The position numbers and the translations under genes were made by a program. DNA of 64,000 nucleotides from NCBI RefSeq assembly GCF_019904295.1, contig NZ_CP065359.1:1451001-1515000 (forward strand), given 5' to 3'. Below, piece by piece: positions 27,356 through 36,100 of this stretch. Under the pieces are notes generated by a model that had not been told where the DNA came from, did not search any database, and saw nothing but the letters and a program-made list of their open reading frames with translations. This DNA is from Ruegeria sp. SCSIO 43209. GTDB lineage: Bacteria > Pseudomonadota > Alphaproteobacteria > Rhodobacterales > Rhodobacteraceae. Position 1 is the stretch's first letter, and each line of letters opens with the position of its first letter.

Positions 27356-27457
27356 GTATAGTGATTTTACTCTATTCCGTAACGATTTCCGGGTTTCATT
27401 GTGGAATTTGTTACCTGTTTCATATAGGGCTGCGCGAGGATAACGAAAGTTGCGGCG

Positions 27458-28366
27458 ATGGATTGGGATAAGCTCAGAATATTTCACGCGGTTGCAGACG
27501 CTGGCAGCCTCACACACGCGGGAGACAAGCTCAATTTATCTCAATCCGCAGTGAGCCGTCAGATCCGCGCGCTTGAAGAATCACTCGATGCAACCTTGTT
27601 CCACCGCCATGCACGCGGTCTTATTCTGACAGAACAAGGCGAATTGCTGTTCGATGCCACGACGGCCATGCTGAAACGTCTGGATGCCGCTGCAGCGCGT
27701 ATCCGGGATAGTGAAGATGAGGTCTTTGGCGTACTGAGGGTGACCACCACCTTCGGGTTCGGCACGCTGTGGCTCGCACCGCGCCTACCGAAGCTCTATG
27801 AACAGTATCCTGACCTCAATATCGACCTCATGCTTGAAGAGCGGGTATTGGATCTGCCAATGCGTGAAGCCGATGTGGCCATCCGCATGAAAGAGCCCAG
27901 CCAGGCCGATCTCGTGCGCAAACGTCTGATGACAGTGCAGATGCTGCTCTATGCAACGCGCAGCTATTTGGATGCTCATGGTGGGGCGCCTGAAACGCTG
28001 GAAGACATTTCCAAGCACCGATTGATCTGCCAAACGCCCGCAGCCCCTCAGGTTGGGGCAAGCGCGTCGATGGTTCGTCACCTTATGACATACAATCCCG
28101 GCTCGTTGCTGACCGTGAACAACTATTTCGGCGTTCTTCAGGGCGTGCTGCATGATCTGGGTATCGGAGTACTTCCTGATTATGTGACTGAGGACTTCCC
28201 GGATCTGGTCCCCGTCATGTCAGACATCGAAAGTGCTGATGTACCGGTTTACCTCGCCTACCCCGAAGAATTGCGTCATTCCAAACGGATAGCGGCATTT
28301 CGGGACTTTGTGCAGGATGAGATAATCGCCCATCGCAAACAGCTAAGGCAATTGGGCAAGCTATAG
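27458..28366 (+). CDS. LysR-family transcriptional regulator, divergent from the oxidoreductase gene
   Basis: The 302-residue protein has a standard N-terminal winged helix-turn-helix (LRIFHAVADAGSLTHAGDKL, then LSQSAVSRQIRALEESL) and a substrate-binding domain from about residue 90. Its divergent position implies that it controls the indolepyruvate oxidoreductase, perhaps responding to an aromatic amino acid derivative. That is inference from position; another target is possible. The gene is followed by a small RNA candidate and then an MscS channel gene. Confidence 0.9.
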   Translation: MDWDKLRIFHAVADAGSLTHAGDKLNLSQSAVSRQIRALEESLDATLFHRHARGLILTEQGELLFDATTAMLKRLDAAAARIRDSEDEVFGVLRVTTTFGFGTLWLAPRLPKLYEQYPDLNIDLMLEERVLDLPMREADVAIRMKEPSQADLVRKRLMTVQMLLYATRSYLDAHGGAPETLEDISKHRLICQTPAAPQVGASASMVRHLMTYNPGSLLTVNNYFGVLQGVLHDLGIGVLPDYVTEDFPDLVPVMSDIESADVPVYLAYPEELRHSKRIAAFRDFVQDEIIAHRKQLRQLGKL

Positions 28367-28416
28367 CCATGCACTCAGAGCATAGCGGGCATGACGCCGG
28401 GGTCTGCTAATAGACC

Positions 28417-28445
28417 TTGATCGTTAATAAACTGATCCCTAAATG
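28417..28445 (+). promoter_or_regulatory. Sigma-70-like promoter for the small RNA candidate
   Basis: TTGATC at 28417-28422, a 17 bp spacer, and TAAATG at 28440-28445 form a reasonable housekeeping promoter. The expected start point near 28451 coincides with the base of the following hairpin. Confidence 0.5.
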
Positions 28446-28450
28446 AGCAC

Positions 28451-28534
28451 ATGAAGGCGGTGATGCTGAAACGCTCATCATCTTCATACCTCCCTGTTGG
28501 ACTACGGCCGAGCTTAGTGCTCGGCCTTTTTTTT
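28451..28534 (+). ncRNA. Candidate trans-acting small RNA with anti-Shine-Dalgarno segment
   Basis: About 84 nt between a good promoter and a strong intrinsic terminator, with no credible ORF. The first hairpin pairs ATGAAG (28451-28456) with CTTCAT (28482-28487), and inside it TGATG (28461-28465) with CATCA (28476-28480). An unpaired segment ACCTCCC (28488-28494) follows, complementary to ribosome-binding sites. The terminator hairpin then closes the molecule. This order (hairpin, pyrimidine-rich single strand, terminator) is common to alphaproteobacterial small RNAs with CU-rich anti-SD motifs. The transcript itself is inferred. Confidence 0.5.
28506..28534 (+). terminator. Strong intrinsic terminator
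   Basis: GGCCGAGC, loop TTAGT, GCTCGGCC, then eight T. It is too far (140 bp) from the LysR stop to be only that gene's terminator and suits the small RNA candidate. Confidence 0.85.
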
Positions 28535-28635
28535 GCGCGAGGCTGATGCAATTCAGTGGAAAGCACTGGGAAAATCCAACGCGTAGGCCTATGATCCCGA
28601 AAAAACACCTAAATTTCGTGTTCGAGGGCTAATTC

Positions 28636-30882
28636 ATGTTCCACTCATTCCGCCTATTGTTGGCGATGATTTCAGTCTTGTTCCTGGCCGTGCCACTTCA
28701 TGCACAAGACACAAGCACAACCGCTACAGTTGAAATTCCCGAAGATCTGACGCCAGAGCAGGTTGATGATCTGGTTGCGCGCATGTCTGACGACCAGGTA
28801 CGGGCAATCCTTCTGGAACGCCTTGACGCTGTTGCCGAAAAGCAAGCGGCGGAAAAGGAAGGTCAGGAAGACCCGCTGACCGAGCTCAATGAGATCTGGG
28901 CAGAAATGGTCGCATCCTGGACACATGTTCTGACCACAGTTCCCAATATCATCAGTGCGCAAATCACTGCATTTAGCAATTTCTCTGACAAATTGGGGGG
29001 CGCTGGTGTTCTGACGCTAATGGGGCTGGTGCTTTCGGTCCTGATAGTCGGCTTCATTGCTGAGAAGCTATTTATTTTTCTGACCCGCCGCTGGCATGAG
29101 GCAACCGAGCCCTCGGGTGACGCTGATCTCAGAGGCGCTGTGAACTATCTGTTCCGCCGATTTTGCCGCGAAATTGCAGGGCTTATCGTATTCTACGTCG
29201 TCATTCGGGCGATTGGCCGAGGATTGCTGAGCCCCGAGCAGATCATCTATGCAGCCCCATTTGTATTCTACCTAATCTGGGTGCCGCGTCTGGGGGCAGC
29301 AGTCTCGCGCTTTGTTCTTGCGCCGCAAAAGCCACAATTCCGATTGGTAAACATTGACGACCACTGGGCAAAATACCTGCATCGCAACCTGATCGGTCTG
29401 CTGATCCTTATCGGCTTTACCTTGTTCGTACTAAGATTCAACGCGCTCAACGGGGTAACCGGCGATCAGACGCGCATCGGTTTTTGGCTGAACGCAGCAA
29501 TCCACGTCTATATCGGCATAATCGCCTGGACTGCGCGCGAAGGTTTGTCACAGATGATGCTGGGTACCGACCCGGACCACACCAAGTTCGACGAAGAAGT
29601 CGCGCGGTATTACCCGTATTTTGCAATCGGCGTTTCGGTCGTGATTTGGCTGCTGGTCGAATTCCTGGTGGCACAACGCAACCCGGCGCTGATCCGCGTG
29701 CTGTCCGGTGGAGCGCATTTCACAACCATGTTCTGGCTGTTGATTGCACCTGCACTTGATACATTGATACGTGGTTTGGTGCGCCACCTGCAGCCGCCAA
29801 TGTCGGGCGAAGGGCCATTAGCAGAACGCGCCTATCGATCGGCCAAGCGCAGTTATATTCGCATCGGTCGGGTGATTGCTGGCCTCTTCGTCGTCTTCAT
29901 GATTTCCCGTGTTTGGCAGCTTGATCTGCGCCATGTTGCGTCCGCAGGTATCGGTGCCGAAGTTGGCGGCGCAATCATCGAGTTCCTGCTGATCATCGCT
30001 GTCGGCTACATCCTGAACGAGATCGTCTCGCTGTGGATTAACCGTCGTCTGGCCAAGGAACAGACAGCGGCCGAGGAGCTGGATGAAGAAGCCGGCGGAG
30101 AAGGTGGCGGCGCGGGTGGTTCGCGTCTGGCGACCGTCCTGCCCTTGTTGCGGATTACCGCACAAGTCACCATCTCGGTGATCTTCGGCCTACTGGCCCT
30201 GAGCGCTTTGGGCATCAACATCACGCCGCTGCTGGCTGGTGCTGGTGTTTTGGGTCTGGCCATCGGCTTTGGTGCGCAGAAACTGGTGGCCGATATCGTT
30301 GGCGGCATCTTCTTCCTGATCGATGACGCCTTCCGCGTTGGCGAATATGTAGATGTCGGCGGGACCATGGGAACGGTCGAGAAAATTTCGATCCGCTCAA
30401 TGCAGCTTCGCCACCATCGTGGTCCGGTGCACACTATACCTTACGGGGAGATTCAAAAGCTCACCAACTTCAGCCGTGACTGGGTGATCATGAAGTTGAA
30501 ATTTACTGTGCCGTTCGACACCGACCCCAACAAGGTCAAGAAGATCTTCAAGAAGATCGGTGCCGAGATGATGCAGGACGAGGTTCACAAAGATGGCTTC
30601 CTGCAGCCCTTCAAATCTCAGGGTGTGTTCGACTTCGACGATGTCGGTATGATCATCCGAGGCAAGTTCATGGCCAAGCCCGGCAAGCAATTCACACTGC
30701 GTAAGGAAATCTTTAACCGTGTGAAGGCCGAATTCAACGCAAATGGTATCGATTTCGCCCGCCGCGAGGTGCGCGTCGCCATCCCGGGGTTGGATGAGGC
30801 TGAGAACATAACTGAGGAACAAAAAGCTGCCGCCGGCGCAGCCGCCGCAGATGCGGTCAACAAAGGGCAAAACCCCGCCTGA
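28636..30882 (+). CDS. Large MscS-family mechanosensitive channel
   Basis: The 748-residue protein starts with a cleavable signal (MFHSFRLLLAMISVLFLAVPLHAQ), then a periplasmic domain of about 110 residues, some nine or ten membrane helices, and the MscS pore and beta domain near 510-640 (LLAGAGVLGLAIGFGAQKLVADIVGG; GTVEKISIRSMQLR). The acidic/glycine-rich linker EEAGGEGGGAGG precedes the pore region. It would open under membrane tension to release osmolytes. It is much longer than MscS of E. coli (286 residues) and resembles MscM/YbdG-like large forms. A clear terminator follows. Confidence 0.92.
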   Translation: MFHSFRLLLAMISVLFLAVPLHAQDTSTTATVEIPEDLTPEQVDDLVARMSDDQVRAILLERLDAVAEKQAAEKEGQEDPLTELNEIWAEMVASWTHVLTTVPNIISAQITAFSNFSDKLGGAGVLTLMGLVLSVLIVGFIAEKLFIFLTRRWHEATEPSGDADLRGAVNYLFRRFCREIAGLIVFYVVIRAIGRGLLSPEQIIYAAPFVFYLIWVPRLGAAVSRFVLAPQKPQFRLVNIDDHWAKYLHRNLIGLLILIGFTLFVLRFNALNGVTGDQTRIGFWLNAAIHVYIGIIAWTAREGLSQMMLGTDPDHTKFDEEVARYYPYFAIGVSVVIWLLVEFLVAQRNPALIRVLSGGAHFTTMFWLLIAPALDTLIRGLVRHLQPPMSGEGPLAERAYRSAKRSYIRIGRVIAGLFVVFMISRVWQLDLRHVASAGIGAEVGGAIIEFLLIIAVGYILNEIVSLWINRRLAKEQTAAEELDEEAGGEGGGAGGSRLATVLPLLRITAQVTISVIFGLLALSALGINITPLLAGAGVLGLAIGFGAQKLVADIVGGIFFLIDDAFRVGEYVDVGGTMGTVEKISIRSMQLRHHRGPVHTIPYGEIQKLTNFSRDWVIMKLKFTVPFDTDPNKVKKIFKKIGAEMMQDEVHKDGFLQPFKSQGVFDFDDVGMIIRGKFMAKPGKQFTLRKEIFNRVKAEFNANGIDFARREVRVAIPGLDEAENITEEQKAAAGAAAADAVNKGQNPA

Positions 30883-30941
30883 CACTTAGGCTTCGACACG
30901 TTTCAGCCGCTGGCTGAACCAAATCAGCACGCCTCTGAAAT

Positions 30942-30973
30942 CGGAACCGGTCTTATGGCCGGTTCCGTTTTTT
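30942..30973 (+). terminator. Intrinsic terminator of the mscS-like gene
   Basis: CGGAACCGG (30942-30950), loop of 8, CCGGTTCCG (30959-30967), then six T. It lies 59 bp after the channel stop codon. Confidence 0.85.
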
Positions 30974-31071
30974 ATTGCCCGATGTCCCCTGTGCGGGTTT
31001 GGCCCTTTCCTCAAGCGGCCCATTGCCCTAAAAGGCCCGCAATCTCGGCCCACATGGACACAGGACAGAAG

Positions 31072-33231
31072 ATGCAAGAGCCCGCCATCACACCCGATCT
31101 GATTGCCGCACATGGGCTCAAGCCCGAGGAATACGACATGATCCTTGAGATCATCGGGCGTGAGCCGACCTTTACCGAGCTTGGCATCTTTTCAGCGATG
31201 TGGAACGAGCATTGTTCTTATAAGTCGTCCAAGAAATGGTTGCGCACCCTTCCGACCTCTGGCCCTCAGGTCATCTGCGGCCCAGGCGAGAATGCGGGTG
31301 TCGTCGATATCGGCGACGGTCAGGCCGTGGTGTTCAAGATGGAAAGCCACAACCACCCTTCGTATATCGAACCTTATCAGGGCGCGGCGACCGGCGTGGG
31401 CGGCATCCTGCGGGATGTTTTCACCATGGGCGCACGGCCCATCGCCTCGATGAACGCACTGTCCTTTGGCGAGCCGGGCCACCATAAGACGCGCCAATTG
31501 GTGAACGGAGTGGTCGAGGGGATTGGCGGCTACGGCAACTGCTTCGGTGTGCCTTGCGTGGGTGGCGAAGTTCGGTTCCACCCGGCCTATAACGGCAACT
31601 GCCTTGTGAACGCGTTTGCCGCTGGTTTGGCTGACAGTGACAAGATTTTCTACTCGGCCGCTTCGGGCGTTGGGATGCCCGTCGTCTATCTGGGCGCAAA
31701 AACCGGTCGTGACGGTGTGGGCGGAGCAACCATGGCATCGGCCGAATTCGATGACACCATCGAAGAAAAGCGCCCCACCGTTCAGGTCGGCGACCCCTTC
31801 ACCGAAAAGCGCCTGATGGAAGCAACGCTGGAACTGATGCAGACCGGTGCCGTGATCTCGATCCAGGACATGGGCGCAGCGGGCTTGACCTGCTCGGCTG
31901 TAGAGATGGGCGACAAAGGTGGTCTGGGCGTGCGTTTGGACCTCGAGAATGTCCCGCAGCGCGAAGAGAACATGACAGCCTATGAAATGATGCTGTCGGA
32001 ATCTCAGGAACGGATGCTGATGGTCCTCAAACCTGAGCTTGAGGCCGAGGCCCGCGCCGTGTTCGAAAAATGGGACCTCGATTTTGCCATCGTAGGCGAA
32101 ACCATTGCCGAAGACCGTTTCCTGATCATGCACAATGGTGAGATCAAAGCCGATCTGGTCCTGTCTAAACTGTCCTCGACCGCGCCTGAATACGACCGCC
32201 CGTGGGAACCGACCCCTGAGTCCGCGCCACTGGAAGACGTACCACAGATCGATCCGATCGACGGTCTGCGCGCCCTGCTCTCTTCACCCAATTACGCAGG
32301 CAAACAATGGGTCTATGAGCAATACGACACCATGGTCATGGCGGATTCAACTCGCACGCCGGGTCTGGGCGCTGGCATGGTCCGCGTACATGGCACCGAC
32401 AAGGTGCTAGCCTTTACCAGCGACGTAACCCCACGCTATGTCCGTGCAAACCCGGTGGAAGGCGGCAAACAAGCGGTGGCCGAGGCCTATCGCAACCTGA
32501 CCGCCGTGGGGGCCAAACCACTTGCCACCACAGACAACCTGAACTTCGGGAACCCCGAAAAGCCCGAGATCATGGGTCAGTTCGTCGGCGCGATCCAAGG
32601 TATCGGTGCCGCCGTTGGTGCGCTGGATATGCCCATCGTGTCGGGCAACGTCTCGCTTTATAACGAGACTGACGGCCAGGCGATCCTGCCAACCCCCACC
32701 ATCGGCGCGGTTGGTCTTCTTGCTCATAGCGACGAGATCATCGGAAACGAGGTTCGGGATGGCCATGTTGCGCTGGTCATCGGCGAAACCAACGGCCATA
32801 TGGGTCAGTCCGCCCTGCTGGCCGAGGTATTCAACCGCGAGGACGGAGACGCGCCGCATGTTGATCTGTCTGCAGAGGCGCGCAACGGGGAATTCATCCG
32901 TGCCAATCGCGAGATGATCAAAGCATGTACTGATCTTAGCGATGGCGGCCTTGCACTGGCAGCGTTTGAACTTGCTGAAGCTGCAGGCGTAGGCGTTTGC
33001 CTGGATGATGCATCGTCCGAGTTCCTATTCGGCGAAGACCAGGCCCGTTATCTTGTGGCGTGCAACTTCGATCAAGCCGAGGCGCTAATGATCGCTGCCG
33101 GTCAGGCTGGTGTCCCGCTGGTCTCGGTTGGCCGGTTTACCGGTGACAGCGTGAAGATCGGCAATTCCGAAGCTCCTTTGGCAGAACTGACCGAGACCTT
33201 CCGCCAGAGCTTTGCCGCCGCGGTCGCCTGA
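31072..33231 (+). CDS. purL: Phosphoribosylformylglycinamidine synthase, catalytic subunit PurL (small type)
   Basis: The frame is open from 30955, but [20 protein letters not shown] is the normal start and 30955 overlaps the upstream terminator, so the ATG at 31072 is used (719 residues). [18 protein letters not shown] near residue 40, [20 protein letters not shown] near 90 and the repeated AIRS-type domains identify small PurL. It aminates FGAR using ammonia from PurQ. Its partners purQ and purS are 18 kb away on the other strand. bolA and grxD follow, a usual alphaproteobacterial order. Confidence 0.96.
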   Translation: MQEPAITPDLIAAHGLKPEEYDMILEIIGREPTFTELGIFSAMWNEHCSYKSSKKWLRTLPTSGPQVICGPGENAGVVDIGDGQAVVFKMESHNHPSYIEPYQGAATGVGGILRDVFTMGARPIASMNALSFGEPGHHKTRQLVNGVVEGIGGYGNCFGVPCVGGEVRFHPAYNGNCLVNAFAAGLADSDKIFYSAASGVGMPVVYLGAKTGRDGVGGATMASAEFDDTIEEKRPTVQVGDPFTEKRLMEATLELMQTGAVISIQDMGAAGLTCSAVEMGDKGGLGVRLDLENVPQREENMTAYEMMLSESQERMLMVLKPELEAEARAVFEKWDLDFAIVGETIAEDRFLIMHNGEIKADLVLSKLSSTAPEYDRPWEPTPESAPLEDVPQIDPIDGLRALLSSPNYAGKQWVYEQYDTMVMADSTRTPGLGAGMVRVHGTDKVLAFTSDVTPRYVRANPVEGGKQAVAEAYRNLTAVGAKPLATTDNLNFGNPEKPEIMGQFVGAIQGIGAAVGALDMPIVSGNVSLYNETDGQAILPTPTIGAVGLLAHSDEIIGNEVRDGHVALVIGETNGHMGQSALLAEVFNREDGDAPHVDLSAEARNGEFIRANREMIKACTDLSDGGLALAAFELAEAAGVGVCLDDASSEFLFGEDQARYLVACNFDQAEALMIAAGQAGVPLVSVGRFTGDSVKIGNSEAPLAELTETFRQSFAAAVA

Positions 33232-33369
33232 TAAATCGTCTCTTCCGAATTCCAGAATTCCCGCGTCTTCCATAGGCGCGGGATTCGCGTATCTGAAAGA
33301 TGCTCGACATCTTGCACGCCCGCTCCCATCACTCTACATCTTGGGAAAGACCTACAGGAGTGAACCTAC

Positions 33370-33606
33370 ATGCCGATGAGCGCCCACGAGATTGAAACCC
33401 TGCTGCGCGAAAGCTTTCCCAATGCGGAAATTCAGGTTGGTGGCAGCGATGGCGTGCACATGTCCGCCATGGTCGTGGACGAAAGCTTTCGCGGCAAAAA
33501 CCGCGTTCAGCAACAGCGTGCGGTTTACGCTGCGCTGAAAGGCAAGATGGATGGATCTGATGGGGAATTGCACGCGCTGGCGTTGACGACGAAGGTACCT
33601 GAATGA
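33370..33606 (+). CDS. bolA: BolA family protein
   Basis: A 78-residue BolA-type protein: HEIETLLRESFPNAEIQVGG at the N terminus and VQQQRAVYAALKGKMDGSDGELHALALTT at the C terminus. It contains the HM motif (GVHMSAMVVDESFRGK) with a conserved His likely used to ligate a shared [2Fe-2S] cluster with a monothiol glutaredoxin. Its partner grxD is two genes downstream. The pair acts in iron-sulfur cluster delivery or iron sensing. A second ATG two codons downstream is an alternative start. Confidence 0.93.
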   Translation: MPMSAHEIETLLRESFPNAEIQVGGSDGVHMSAMVVDESFRGKNRVQQQRAVYAALKGKMDGSDGELHALALTTKVPE

Positions 33607-33649
33607 CACAGCACTACTTTCAAAAAAGCGCCTAAGTGGCTTTGAAAAG

Positions 33650-33940
33650 ATGAGTGGCTGGCCCTTCTGGATATCTCTTCTTGGTGCATTGATAGTTGTC
33701 GCCGCCCTCATCGAAGCCTATGTCAAACGCAACAGAAAACGAAAACTGTCGGATATGCGCCCTGACCCCGATACGCTTAGCAAGGTTGGGGGAATTGAAC
33801 GATACGGGCTTGATCCGGTGACGCTTGCACAAGCAGAACACCGGCGGCTTGAAGAAGAAGGATGGGCACCTGAACTGCCCGATAACCGAACGACCGCCGC
33901 GCAAGCGGATGAAAAGGAAAAGCAAGATGAGCGACGTTAA
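33650..33940 (+). CDS. Small single-pass membrane protein of unknown function
   Basis: A 96-residue protein with one N-terminal membrane helix (FWISLLGALIVVAALIEAYV) followed by a basic cluster (KRNRKRKL) that would keep the rest cytoplasmic, and a charged soluble tail containing DPVTLAQAEHRRLEEEGW. Its last 14 bp overlap grxD in another frame, so it is coupled to that gene. I do not recognise a family. The frame is continuous and lies between two functionally linked genes, which supports its being real, but it could be a minor species-specific gene. Confidence 0.6.
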   Translation: MSGWPFWISLLGALIVVAALIEAYVKRNRKRKLSDMRPDPDTLSKVGGIERYGLDPVTLAQAEHRRLEEEGWAPELPDNRTTAAQADEKEKQDERR

Positions 33941-34289
33941 GACCCAGATCGACGAAACCGTCAAAGCCAACGATGTGGTGCTTTACATGAAAGGCACCAA
34001 AGAGATGCCGCAGTGCGGGTTCTCATCCCGGGTGGCCGGTGTTCTGAATTACATGGGTGTCGAATACACCGACGTGAACGTTCTGGCTGACGAAGCTGTG
34101 CGCCAGGGCATCAAGGACTACTCCGACTGGCCAACCGTGCCTCAGCTTTATGTCAAAGGCGAGTTTGTCGGCGGTTGCGACATTATCACTGAAATGACGC
34201 TGTCGGGCGAGCTAGACACACTGTTCGATGAAAACAGTGTGGGCTACAACAAAGACGCTGCGGACAAAATCCGCGAAGCAAACGCGTAA
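33927..34289 (+). CDS. grxD: Monothiol glutaredoxin Grx4
   Basis: The start is set at the ATG of MSDVKTQIDETVKANDVVLY (120 residues). The CGFS active site (PQCGFSSRVAG) near residue 30 and WPTVPQLYVKGEFVGGCDI are diagnostic. Such proteins bind a [2Fe-2S] cluster with glutathione and pass it to targets, often jointly with BolA, encoded just upstream. The gene overlaps the small membrane protein gene by 14 bp. It converges with mliC with a single base between the stop codons. Confidence 0.96.
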   Translation: MSDVKTQIDETVKANDVVLYMKGTKEMPQCGFSSRVAGVLNYMGVEYTDVNVLADEAVRQGIKDYSDWPTVPQLYVKGEFVGGCDIITEMTLSGELDTLFDENSVGYNKDAADKIREANA

Positions 34290-34290
34290 G

Positions 34291-34641
34291 CTATCGGCTG
34301 CTACAGTCCTTGAACAATACGAGTTCCGGGGCTGTGTCGCCTTCGGCCTGATGGCTGATCGTGGCATCCCACCCCTTGGAGCGCAGGGTGTATGTCCCTG
34401 CCCCTCCGACGGATTCATACCGGATGCCCGAGCCGCTTGGAACCTGTTTCATGGGGATCAACTGATCATCGATCATTATCGCAGCCGCCCCATCTCCATT
34501 TGAGGCGTTAAAGTAGGACACCGGCACTTGCGTGTTGTTTTCACAGGTAAACGTCACGGACAGAATGTCGATATCGGCCTTTGCCATCGTGCCAGTCAGC
34601 GAGACGACGGCCGCGCAAAAAGCCATTCGGGCGATCGGCAT
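34291..34641 (-). CDS. mliC: MliC-family lysozyme inhibitor
   Basis: The 116-residue protein has a signal peptide (MAFCAAVVSLTGTMAKA, no lipobox Cys seen) and a small beta domain with FTCENNTQVPVSYFNA, PMKQVPSGSGIRYE and KGWDATISH, the pattern of the membrane-bound lysozyme inhibitor of c-type lysozyme. It would protect peptidoglycan in the periplasm. Its ATG overlaps the zapA stop (TAATG), so it is translated with zapA. Linking a lysozyme inhibitor to a division gene is curious. Confidence 0.8.
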   Translation of the reverse strand: MPIARMAFCAAVVSLTGTMAKADIDILSVTFTCENNTQVPVSYFNASNGDGAAAIMIDDQLIPMKQVPSGSGIRYESVGGAGTYTLRSKGWDATISHQAEGDTAPELVLFKDCSSR

Positions 34642-35033
34642 TAGGCCGTCCTTTCTTCAATGACTGCCGCCAGGGCTTCGGCGCGCGCCGCCATTTCAGC
34701 CAGCGTATCCGTGACAGATGGCGGCACTACCGCAACCTCGATCCGTTCAGGTTCCGGCTGCGGTTGGCTGCGGAGCCGCTTCAATTCGGTCTCCAATTCG
34801 ACCAGCTTGGCCTCGGCCAGTTTCATGCGATCTTCATGCGCGGCTGCCTTGTCTGCCAACATGAGTCCCGCCATCAGCAGCATCCGCGATTCCGGCATAC
34901 GTCCTATCTGGTCCGACAAAACCTGAGCCTCATCATCCAGCAGTCTGGCTGCCGCTTGCAGAAACGGTTCTTCTCCGTCCTGGCACGAGACATCAAAGCC
35001 GCGGCCGCCGATATGAATGGTTACTTCGGGCAT
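34641..35033 (-). CDS. zapA: Cell division protein ZapA
   Basis: The 130-residue protein starts MPEVTIHIGGRGFDVSCQDG, the ZapA beta strand region, followed by a long helix (AARLLDDEAQVL; MLLMAGLMLADKAAAHEDRM) that forms the coiled coil. ZapA tetramers cross-link FtsZ filaments at midcell. The ORF is somewhat longer than the E. coli protein (109). It is joined to its neighbours by TAATG overlaps on both sides. Confidence 0.92.
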   Translation of the reverse strand: MPEVTIHIGGRGFDVSCQDGEEPFLQAAARLLDDEAQVLSDQIGRMPESRMLLMAGLMLADKAAAHEDRMKLAEAKLVELETELKRLRSQPQPEPERIEVAVVPPSVTDTLAEMAARAEALAAVIEERTA

Positions 35034-35866
35034 TATTCCACCTCTCCCTCGGCCAGATTGGCATGACTTAGCAATGGCTCAAGTCGAGCCAGGACCGCAT
35101 GCGCTTCGGCTGCGTCCGACGCGCGCGCGGCACGTATGGCTTCTAATTCGGCTGTCGTCGCCCGGTTCAGCATGTCAGCATCCGTGACACCGTCCTCTGC
35201 GGCGGCGCGTAATTCATCGACAGCGCTCCGGAGCTGATCGTTTGCATTGCGAAGCCGTTGCAAATCATCATCCAACCGGGACATCGCGGCACCATGGCTA
35301 GCCCGTTCCGCGCGCAGCATCTCAAGCTCGGCATTGAGTTCGGTTAACCGCTCGCTATCGACCAGTTCAGCCCGCAGACGCGCCAGTTCGGCCTCCATCT
35401 CTTCCGCGCGATCCGCGATTGGGGTCAATTCCTCGACCTGCGCGCGCAACGTATTCGCCTCTTCTGCAGCGCCCTGATGTGATCGCAGAGTCTCAATCTC
35501 TGCCTTCAAGCCCTCGACTTCGTCCGTGTTTTCAAGCGCAGCCTTGGCATCCGCCAACTCGGCCCGCGCAGCCTCAACCGTGGCGAGCTGAGAAGTCGCC
35601 TCGGCCAATTGCGCACGCAGCGCATCCACTTCCGAACTCGGTGCCGGTTGCGCACGTAGCGCGTCAATCTCTTGCGCGTGCCTCTCTTTGATCGTTTTCA
35701 GCCGTTCCTCAAGCTGGGCATTGGCCACCCGCTCTTCTTCAAGCGCCGTTCGCAGCGACGTATCATCACCGGCTGCGGATCCAGCATCGTGCAAGGCCTC
35801 GACACCATTACCGATCCGCTCCATCGCGGTGATAATACGGCGTTGTAGTTCTTCGATCTGACTCAT
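35033..35866 (-). CDS. Long coiled-coil protein upstream of zapA
   Basis: The 277-residue product is almost all heptad-like helix, rich in Ala, Glu, Leu and Arg (for example LEERLKTIKERHAQEIDALR), with a short N-terminal part (IEELQRRIITAMERIGNG) and a less charged C terminus. It has no membrane segment. It is the first gene of the coil-zapA-mliC unit and is divergent from tkt. A ZapB-like or ZapA-partner role in division is a reasonable inference from context; coiled-coil sequences give misleading similarities, so I leave it unnamed. Confidence 0.75.
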   Translation of the reverse strand: MSQIEELQRRIITAMERIGNGVEALHDAGSAAGDDTSLRTALEEERVANAQLEERLKTIKERHAQEIDALRAQPAPSSEVDALRAQLAEATSQLATVEAARAELADAKAALENTDEVEGLKAEIETLRSHQGAAEEANTLRAQVEELTPIADRAEEMEAELARLRAELVDSERLTELNAELEMLRAERASHGAAMSRLDDDLQRLRNANDQLRSAVDELRAAAEDGVTDADMLNRATTAELEAIRAARASDAAEAHAVLARLEPLLSHANLAEGEVE

Positions 35867-36100
35867 GCCTGTGTCACCTCTTTATCAAGGTTCGTTCTGA
35901 TATTCGCCTACCCGAATCAAAAGCGGCGGCGCTCAGCCCTAGTCTAACGGAATGCGACAGAAAATACCCACTGTTTGGTTTCAACCACTTGCACACCGCT
36001 CTTGAAGCGCCAATTCGGCGTGCCACGCGGTTCTGCTTGCACTTTGACAATCGGATGGTATTCAGCGCCCATCTGCCCGTAAACCAAAGGAACTACGCCC

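Noticed and set aside
36043..36073. TTGACA-like promoter upstream of tkt
   Set aside because: The -35 is good but no convincing -10 box lies at the right distance; alternatives with TTGCAC and TATTCA are equally weak.
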